NCBI GenBank assembly: GCA_910574455.1
Contig: CAJSYZ010000009.1
Span: forward strand, 3,737,040-3,801,039
DNA from: Trichaptum fuscoviolaceum
Lineage: Eukaryota; Basidiomycota; Agaricomycetes; Hymenochaetales; Trichaptaceae
DNA: 64,000 bases
Direction: 5' to 3'
Numbering within the stretch: the stretch's first letter is position 1; each line of letters begins with the position of its first letter. The notes beneath the pieces are model-generated. The model ran no database searches and was not told the DNA's origin. It was given only the letters and a program-made list of their open reading frames with translations. Shown in pieces: positions 56,037 to 64,000 of the stretch. The position numbers were made by a program, and so were the translations under genes.

Positions 56037-56189
56037 ATAACATAGAAGTATTGATACTTAGAGAGGAATAGAGTTGAATGACTGTTGCTGGCAATCATTA
56101 GATCCGATGTGTATGAATGGTGAGCTTTTCACATTTAACTTCAATTATGACATATAAGTAGAACTGAGTTACTAAAAGATAGAAATGCA

Positions 56190-57010
56190 TGCGAAATGTT
56201 AGCCAGGAAATCATGGAGGAATCGAGTAGGATGTCTATATCGCCATCATTCAATACCAAGACGAAGCAATGGGAGAGTCCGTACCGTTCAAAACTGACTT
56301 GCAAGCCGTACTCTCGACAGTGGCAGACAAGGAGGCAAGCCTGAGGAGCTTGACTGTACATGCTAGTGGACGTTCGGATACGGGGTTGAAAGGAAAGATA
56401 GCGGTAGTGCTGGAAGCAGCATTGAATATTAAACGAAAGCAGTAAGTCGTCATAGCCGCTCTAATCAATCACGCGCTCATCGATGACGCATAGATACCAA
56501 ATAAAGAAAGGCGCAGCTCTTGATAACGCCACCCTTCCTACCGAGGACGACCGTGAGCAGTCTATTGACACCTGGAGGAATCAGAACCGTGCGCTCGTCC
56601 CTGGAATGACTATAAGGATTGGTTCCGCTGCAATCCATATGACAATGGACGTATCAGATGGATGCCTCAATATAGCAGTGTACGAGCTCACTCTTAGCCA
56701 GCAATAAAGGAAAAAGCAAGTTCGGAACGGGACGCGTGGGTCGTCTGCTATATCCAATGGCAGGTCAGCTTCATGAACAGGGGACAATCGATTCCGGGTC
56801 CTAACGAAACGGGACATGCTCAAACCTCCCTTCACCTAAGATAGAGCCCGAGTACACTGGATCCACGCTGGTGCTGCAAGACATGGATAGTGCGAAGAAG
56901 CTGAACTCTTCGGAAATAGAAATTCGATGGATGTCAGAAGCAAAAGAAAAATCCGAATGCGAGATGTTCGGTCCGGATTAATTTGCCCTATCGAAAGCGG
57001 CTCATTAAAA
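56190..57010 (+). pseudogene. KDZ transposase relic, C-terminal part
   Basis: Nearly the same sequence as 39790-38600, on the opposite strand: MSISPSFNTKTKQWESPYRS, LTCKPYSRQWQTRRQA then a stop, the exon boundary near 56443, and LPTEDDREQSIDTWRNQNRA. It ends with ESFALSK-like sequence interrupted by a stop. An internal deletion follows RIGSAAI. Confidence 0.8.
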
Positions 57011-57059
57011 AGGATATATTCTGGCCCACATCTTCTTCCCTGGCCGAGCGCATACCGGA

Positions 57060-57545
57060 AACGCATCGTAACTCGGAATCTTCAGCATGATATGAAAATC
57101 GAGTTACAAGCGAGAACGAGTCAAGAGCGTATGGCGAGAGATCAGGCACAGACGCTGGAGGAAATAAGGAAGGCTTTCGCGGGTATGGCGGACTATTCAT
57201 AGTGAGAAACGGCCGGAGAAGAGTCTGGCAGACGAAGATCAACCTCACCCTGGTAGTGGAAAATCGTCCACCTCCTCGTCTGTTCTACAGAATATCTCCT
57301 CCCTCACTGTCTCTTCAACTCAATCTACCTCACGTCTGTCTCGTATACATTCGAGCATACAATGTGTTCAATGCTGGTACTGGTACTCCCTCATCGCAAT
57401 TGTCATTCGCGCGATATCCGACACATATTAGAGTTCATGGTATTGATCGCCATGAATGTCCTAGGCATGAACCCTGCTGGCTACGCATCACGCAACCGGT
57501 CAAATGTGGGATGAGATGGCGTGAGGTGTTCAGCACTTACCTCAC
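57060..57545 (+). pseudogene. relic of the 61.7-kb gene family, permuted
   Basis: 57088-57200 encodes IELQARTSQERMARDQAQTL and AGMADYS, the last exon of the gene at 61676-62416. It is followed by that gene's 5' region and first exon (57262-57520, KCGMRWREV before a GT donor). The order is reversed relative to the intact gene. Confidence 0.7.
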
Positions 57546-57559
57546 TTATGCTTCGCTAT

Positions 57560-58770
57560 CGTCACATGCATAGACCTTCGACCTCTCACGTCGCAACTGA
57601 GAAACCAGAGCTCATCTTGGAGTGATTCCCGAGTACTCTGGTTCCATGCTGGTACCGTAAGAGTCAGAGGCGAAGAAGTGGATGAGAAGATCCTTGGACA
57701 AAGAACTTCAACAGTTGCCTGAGGGTTGTAATACATGGATACCGTCTGTCCGGAGTCTATTATCCTATAGGAAACGGCTCACCATCCCTGCCATAACCCC
57801 CACATCCCTGCCATAACCTGGAGGAGGACTTATCCTACCATCTCCATTTAGAATCTTCAGCATGACTGCAAAGCGCGGTTATTGTGGGTCTAACAAACCG
57901 CAGATCTATCGATGTATGGGTTGTACAGTGAATTTACCGCACAGTGTCGCAACTCACTTACCAAGCCGTTGCATGCTATAGAGAGATGGACTTCAAATCA
58001 TGCCTAGGTATTCGAAGTCATCCTTCTAACGATGGTGCAGATTTATTATGGCAGCACTTCGTCTACTGCGTCAACAACTCGCTTTACCAACAACCTACAA
58101 TCATTGTATATTGGAGCCAGACTCATAAACTCATTCGCGAACCTCCACAAATAGATATGCATGAATGGCTCGCCACGGGCGATTCTTGCATGAAGAAAGC
58201 GAAGTGGCCAGACAATCGGTATCGACAAAGATTTGACACATTGACCATCGCCTAAATGCGCGTGTCTTGTCCTATACTACTCATCCCGGCCATGTATTTC
58301 CATTCAAGGCCTACGGATGTAGAGAGCAAGATAATACCATTGCCAGATTCATCCTCCGCCAGACCACATGTCAATAAACATCAGTCCGGGAATGTTGAGG
58401 TAACATAGTGACATTGCAAGATATGGGCGATCGTCGCACGGAGTTGAATGAAAATGTGATAGTAGGGAAGCCTCTATCACCCAGAACTGGAACTGAAAGC
58501 ACTTTGTCAAGCAAGCGAGAAGGGCATAATAATGTTCATTGGTATGCAGAACTAGAATTGTATCTCCAATCCGTTAATGAGTGCGTTCCAGATTTATCAA
58601 CGTTGACCTGGGGGCTTTGGATAATTGGAAATGCTTCGGAATACATCATATATGCATATGGTGCCGCCTGTCATTCCAAAGTCCATCTAGCAAAACACAT
58701 GATTATTTGAAGCTCATTGGGTTCCTAATTGGACAAGCCAAACTTAAGGGTGGTTGTGACCTTACATGTT
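57560..58770 (+). pseudogene. KDZ transposase relic, C-terminal scrap then N-terminal part
   Basis: 57590-57720 matches KDZ C-terminal sequence again. 57862-57985 encodes CGSNKPQIYRCMGCTVNLP from the CxC2 cluster; DNRYRQRFDTL near 58230 parallels the first copy. 58590-58770 encodes a decayed catalytic region (NVDLGALDNWKCFGIHHI, FLIGQAKLKG) in which the catalytic Asp is lost. Confidence 0.7.
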
Positions 58771-59033
58771 AGGTTGCATTCTCCGTGAAGTCTCCTTCAA
58801 TCGGCGTCGCGTTCACAACATCGCCCGAAACCTTCTATCAATAGCAGTTCTATTCACGAGTGGAGGCGGGGTGCCACGGACGATAAGGAATGTTTATCGT
58901 CCATTCACTGTATGGAACACCAGTAAGTACATGAATGTTGTATGTTAATCGTATGTTGACCGTAGCGGAGTTTCAAATGATCAGGAACACGCCTTGGCTG
59001 AAACTCCAAGCCGGCGCGCCGTTACGCAGCTGA

Positions 59034-59220
59034 AACCCCGCAAAGCTTAAATGGCCGAGCGGATCTCACGGAATAAAACCCCGCACGATAAAGCTTAATT
59101 GGCCGAGATAGCGGATGAATATTTTCTTGGACGACAATGCTTAATTGGCCGAGCGGATCACATAGAGTGAAACCCCGCAAGGCTGAGCATAATTGGCCGA
59201 GATCGCAGATAATCTTCATA
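59034..59220. repeat. 47-bp degenerate tandem repeat, about four units
   Basis: GCTTAATTGGCCGAG-type units start at 59045, 59093, 59139 and 59187, 46-48 bp apart. Two alternating versions (one with AAACCCCGCA, one with AGATAGCGGATGA) give a 94-bp higher-order pattern. Confidence 0.7.
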
Positions 59221-59662
59221 TCTTATCTTATCTCCACGCGAGATCTTCGATAACATAGGCCTTGAATGCGACACAGAATGCGACACAACATATACAATTG
59301 TCGCTACTAGCCATCCGACTATCGACACCACAAGATAACACTAACAGCTCACCATCCTGGAAGCTAGACGGGGATGGAGTGATCGCAAGAGCAGAGGTGT
59401 GATATGTGGGAAACTCGACGGATAAGTAGTTAGATAAATTTAGCAACGTATATGTCTTCGCGCCTTAACGCCCGAGGGCGCTTTCATCGAGCGCTTGAAC
59501 ACGGCTGCGCCATCAGCATCGCCTCACATTGCTGACTCGTCTTGCTTTCAGCCACCCTGACACGCTTGCCTCTTACGCCTTCGCCCACATCAATTCCCTC
59601 TCTCCTTCGCCCTTGCCTCACCAGCTCACTCCTCTTACATCGCCCTACTGTATTCGACGACC

Positions 59663-60209
59663 ATGGACTCTGGCTACCTACCCCAAGTCGTTCTGAAGCT
59701 GTTCCGCGCCATGGATTGGGAGGCCTACCGAGTTGCTCTTATCCCGAGTTGCGGGCGCTTTTGCTGGGACGACGAGAGAACGTACAAGAGTGCGCCGTTC
59801 GAGAGGGACATTTGCGAGATCGGCGTGTCGGCGCTCATGAATGAGCTGGTTGCGACGGGGGTAGAATATGTGAAGATCTGGTATGTATCTTTGAGCTGTT
59901 TGATGTACGATATGGGCTGATTAGTTGGATGAAGCGGGGGCATACACCGTAATGAACTCGATGCAAGGGACCACATCACCCTGCAGCTGTACTGACAGGT
60001 GTATGGGCGAGACGGACGACGGAGGTATGTCTTTCAGGGGACGGCTCACCTTGTTTATAACGACAATCTTGAGGTATGTTTGGCGTGTTTTAGGGGCTTA
60101 AAAGCTCGTGCTCATCGTGTAACAGTTGTTCAACATAGACGACACCACTGTGGGCGTACGAGGCAAGATAGTTAGGTTGGCTGAATACGTGAACATGTTC
60201 TCCTTGTGA
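59663..60209 (+). CDS. small hypothetical protein, 134 aa, four exons
   Basis: Exons are 59663-59884, 59925-59948, 59999-60073 and 60126-60209, all joined in phase 0 with GT-AG introns of 40-52 bp. The product starts MDSGYLPQVVLKLFRAMDWE, contains FCWDDERTYKSAPFERDI and YGRDGRRRYVFQGTAHLVY, and ends VRLAEYVNMFSL. The second exon is only 24 bp. I recognise no domain. Consistent phases and clean frames suggest a real gene. The upstream 59470-59660 is CT-rich, promoter-like sequence. Confidence 0.6.
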
Positions 60210-61675
60210 TATAATGAGCGTTTGCATTGTATATTAGCGATTTGTAAAAGGCTTGCGTATGTTAGAACCAGACAAAAGTAAATAGCAGTGAGACCCACTT
60301 TCCGACATATGCGTAAAATGAGAGGGTGAAATCCATGAAAGAATCTGACGACGAGGAGCATGCAGAGCCGATATGGAGTGTACTAGCTCGCAATCAATCG
60401 TATTGGAGTTCCCGGGGGCATTGGTATTGCGGACAAACAAATCAAGGACTTTCCTACATTGCGGATGAGATCCCGGAGGGAACTACGGTGAGTGAAATCG
60501 ATCTTGTGCAATGTTTGTGTTGATGTTGATCGCCACTTTCCTTCCCAAAAGATCAGAGACTTGGTCTCGGTGTGATTGCCGATGGTAAGCGACTCGTACT
60601 GTCAGCTACATACCGCTTCTGACAAGTCTGGAAGAGCCAGGTTCAGGATCACAATACAGATGAAAGGTAGAAATCTCCTCGAAAATCAGGTAAAGGTAAT
60701 CGACACATAGGGTGATGGTATGATCGGGATGGAATCTGATCTAGTAAATACCATTACTGATAATACATTGTCGATCAGGGCCACTCGATTATCAGCTACC
60801 TGCAATCTCGATCAGGAACGCCAAGCGCATATCTCAATTAGCTATTAGACGTTGCATACTGACGTCACAAACTATTTCAAATGTTTTGACATAGATCCGC
60901 AGGATTGATAACGACGGACTAAGGTACGCGTCATTCTATATATTGCTACGCGTGACATGTGTAAGTCGTTTTAAATAGAGTTACTGCATTAGGCAGCTCG
61001 CCTGCCGAAACAGGATCACATGGAATGCTTGCGCTGACTGAGGTGTCTAGGTGGACTTTGCCTTCATTTTGGTACTTATTGTTATGTGGTGTACCTTAGA
61101 GAGCTCTGTCTTCTTGGTAGAAAATCTAGCAGTACAAACACACCAGGGCATGTACCAACTTAGCACATTGATGTACTGTAGCAATGCAAGCCGTGGCTGA
61201 AATAAGGCAGTCAACTTGGACGTTGTTCACTTCACTGTATGAAGTGTACGCACACGATAATCCAAGTGCATGATTGACATGTTTTGTGTACGGGTGAACA
61301 GGCATCGTTGTTTCAATCATAGATAATGCCTTATATACCGTCTTATTAACGCCCTATTTTAGGAGGGACACGCACTGATGATCGATTCAGACGGTAGCGT
61401 AAGTCGTGGTTGGTGACGTAGAGACTAGACATGTACACGTTAATCTAGCGGAAACCGTACTCAATCTGGGCATCGTAAGGTATAAGCAATGTACAATAAC
61501 TGATGCTGTCAGTGTATGGACTAATATATTACATATGATAGAGTCTAGTAGACGTTGAGAATATTTAAAGCAGATGTTCGAGCATGTCAATGTGCAGAAA
61601 CGTCAGGGATAATAATATAGAATGGAAGCAGGTATAAAAAGAGTGTGTCCAATTAGCACTATGATATACTTGATA
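60210..61675. other. no recognised gene
   Basis: AT-rich sequence with short frames only; 60326-60523 (plus) is open but has no motif. Confidence 0.35.
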
Positions 61676-62416
61676 TTAGTCCTTATGAATAAAGTAGTCC
61701 GCCATACGCGCGAAACCCTCGCGCATTTCCTCCCGCATCTCTGCCTGATCTCTCGCCATACGCTCTTGACACTCCAAGGTTCTCGCTTGTAACTCGACTT
61801 CGATACCATGCTGAAGATTCTGAGTTAAAAGGGTCAGCCTGAAAGAAAGAAGGGATCATATGAGGTACGTACGTGAAGCCTATTCCGAAGGTCATCCGCA
61901 GTTGCCTTGGCTGACTTCGCGAACTTCTTCATGTCCCGCACGCGAACAAGCCTCGCCGCCCCACCCCACTTCTCCACCTCCTCAATCTCCTTCATCAAAT
62001 CCGCCACATCCCTAACTCCAATGGTGAGCAGTGACAGCATAGATATAGAACTTGGCTAACACACCATAATAGAGCATCGAGCTCGTACTTGAGGTCGGAA
62101 TCGGGATAGCTCATGTGGAGGAGGTACTGGAAGAGGGTGTCGTTCACGGACGTCTTGATGATGGCGATTTTCTCTTTCAGAGACTCGGAGGACTATGAAT
62201 ACAAATGCTATTAAGAACAGCGAAGCATAAGCGAGGTAAGTGACCACGTACCTCTCTCCATTTCATCCCAAACTTGACCGGTTTGGCGATGGCCTTGCCC
62301 ATGGGGATCGTGCCTAGGACCTCCAACGCAATGAAGGCCAGGAACTCGAAGATTTGTCGGACATCGCGTGAACGACGACTGCGATGAGGGGCTACCAGTA
62401 CCGGCGTTGAGGACAT
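61676..62416 (-). CDS. hypothetical helical protein of about 200 aa, four exons
   Basis: The start ATG is at 62416 (MSSTPVLVAPHRSRRSRDV). Exon 1 has a hydrophobic helix QIFEFLAFIALEVLGTIP and ends KFGMKWRE before GTACGT. Exon 2 is SSESLKEKIAIIKTSVNDTL through YELDALL. Exon 3 is DVADLMKEIEEVEKWGGAAR and KKFAKSAKATADDLRNRLH. Exon 4 is NLQHGIEVELQARTLECQ to GFARMADYFIHKD and TAA at 61676. All joins are in frame with short GT-AG introns. It is probably a coiled-coil protein, with relics at 52.1 and 57.1-57.5 kb. The family is not recognised. Confidence 0.65.
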
Positions 62417-64000
62417 CGTGTGCTGGAAGGTATCCGATAAGAAAGTTGTGAGGTAGATTGAGTTGAAGAGACAGTGAGGGAGGACAGATTATGTAGAAAA
62501 GACAAGGAGGATGAGTCGTCGCACATAAGCACTACAGGTCACACTCACACTCACACTCACAGTCACGCACGGCTGCGGAAGCATCGCGCATTGTTTTGAT
62601 CTTAGTATGAAAGAACCGGACAGCTTCTTGGGACAAATACAGGTAAGTAAACAAACATCTGATGGGCTCTGTTTTCGCTCATTTAAGCCATAATAGCTGA
62701 AAAAGTCAGTATATGCGAGTTGCGGATTAATATATGTATCGGAAAAGCTTATATTCGAGGCGATGAGTGATATAATACGTACGCTCTACACAACGCGAGT
62801 AAATTCGACGTAGGACGCAATATTGTGGAACTTTGCAGTCGACGCGGCTGTAAATTGTTGCATCTGGTCGCCTGTAAAGCTTAAATCTTAAAATACACGT
62901 GTTTAGATCCGCCTAGATATTCGAAGTCATTTTCAAATAAATTCTAAGCGATAGTTCAGATGTACTAAGGTCACAGTACGTCTGTAAATGTCTACAACTC
63001 GCTTTACCAACAACCTACGAACATTATGCATTGGATCCAGGGCCCTAAACTCATGTCTGGTGACCGTATCTCGAAGCTGATGTCCTGAGCTATTTAGAGA
63101 TGCCGATGTTCGGCATTGAGTCATTTAAGCAGCATGGCTTATTTGTCATAGTCGGTGACAACGGAAATGAAATCAGGGCATCCGTAAGTTACGTACATAC
63201 TCCGACACAGCAGACTTATATTTAGCATATCTTCCAGATTAGGAAACGGGAACGCGCATCGCAATATACTTACCATCACGATAACTTCACCGCTCATATC
63301 TATCTTCCATCACTCTATCGTGTAGATGGCCGCCGGAGGTCTTCGTTGTATTGTATTACTGGAAGAAACATCGCCCGAAACCTTCTATCAGCGACCGGCG
63401 CCGCAACGGTTCCTGTTCTTCGACACAGGTAAGATGTATGCTACATTACTTGCAGAGTCCGGGTCTGATGACTCTCTTTCACCGTGCCATAAACCTTATT
63501 GTACGAGCTTCGAACAAGGGGAAGAAGGGTGCGTGGGATGCACGAAGTCCGGAGGACGTACCGGAATGAATGGATGGGTGAGTATGTCGGCGCTCATAGG
63601 CTTCGCATTCATTTCCCCTCCCCCATTCTATAGATCATAATCTTTTACAAGACAAAAGGCGACCGGGACTTTGCCTTGGTCTCTTCCGGCGCTCAATATT
63701 AATTTCCGATCCTCCGCCGAATCCCTTTTTTGCAACAACGCAGATCATCTTCTCTCAAATATCAGAAGTGTCACCGTTGACACGAATACAGCAGAAGGGG
63801 CTATCACAGCCATAGTATGCACTGGCGCAGAAGTCCGCGGACCCAAAGCCTGAAGCAATGACGCCTCCATATAATGAGGCGGTGTACATGTTGCCGCAGT
63901 GCTTCACGCAATGTATCAAATGGATTGCAGTGATTTCGACGTACAGCATCGGCAGGTACGTTAAAGCGATACGCGCTATGCATGCAACTAGGAGGTTTGC
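62417..64000. other. relics; possible hypothetical exon
   Basis: 62535-62560 is a CACACT microsatellite. 62920-63060 repeats text found at 57995-58130 (CAACTCGCTTTACCAACAAC). 63326-63430 is open (GGLRCIVLLEETSPETFYQR) and shares ACATCGCCCGAAACCTTCTA with 58817. 63540-63850 has further short frames. None can be assigned. Confidence 0.35.

Overview
The window comes from a filamentous basidiomycete, most likely an Agaricomycete mushroom; the genus cannot be told from the sequence. The evidence is the 45-60 bp GT-AG introns, an alpha-1,3-glucan synthase of basidiomycete type, chromodomain Ty3/gypsy elements, and KDZ (Kyakuja-Dileera-Zisupton) transposases with CxC2 cysteine clusters. It is a transposon-dense accessory region. 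Most recognisable housekeeping genes here are broken pieces carried in repeats.

Layout. 0.8-2.25 kb: a dispersed mosaic repeat split by a hAT-like MITE. 2.4-25.2 kb, minus strand: a TFIIF-alpha pseudogene abutting an alpha-1,3-glucan synthase (AGS) pseudogene. The AGS copy is cut into three pieces by two chromodomain LTR retrotransposons, 4648-15593 (10.9 kb) and 16127-22833 (6.7 kb). Both have near-identical LTRs, perfect 5-bp target duplications, an 11-nt self-priming site and a -1 frameshift signal. 25.2-25.9 kb: the mosaic repeat again. 27.47-34.3 kb: three head-to-tail units with shared ends (5' TCCCGCTAC hairpin; 3' GGTAGCGGG followed by a GCTGTG...CACAGC hairpin). They carry intron-containing fragments of TFIIB, of exportin CSE1 (twice) and of a Gvp36-type BAR protein spliced into CSE1. 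I read them as non-canonical Helitron (Helentron/Helitron2-like) gene-capture elements. 34.6-35.3 kb: a third copy of the mosaic repeat, which preserves the empty site of the MITE.

35.4-37.1 kb, minus: a two-TM hypothetical gene. 38.4-45.0 kb, minus: a KDZ transposase gene interrupted by a 2.7-kb near-perfect palindrome (39.86-42.60 kb). 46.6-47.1 kb: a small membrane protein. 49.07-51.1 kb: an intact two-exon gene for a 658-aa low-complexity protein. 51.8-53.2 kb: a decayed tandem repeat with exon/intron remnants. 53.47-56.04 kb: an intact multi-exon AT-hook protein gene. 56.2-58.8 kb: a scrambled second KDZ copy mixed with pieces of another gene family. 59.66-60.21 kb and 61.68-62.42 kb (minus): two small intact-looking spliced genes. 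The rest to 64 kb is mostly relics.

Single-nucleotide indels break nearly every TE-linked or captured gene, often in homopolymers, whereas the genes at 49, 53, 59.7 and 61.7 kb read cleanly. This fits real decay of the mobile and captured DNA, but assembly error cannot be ruled out. All family calls are by eye from translated motifs; no database search was run.
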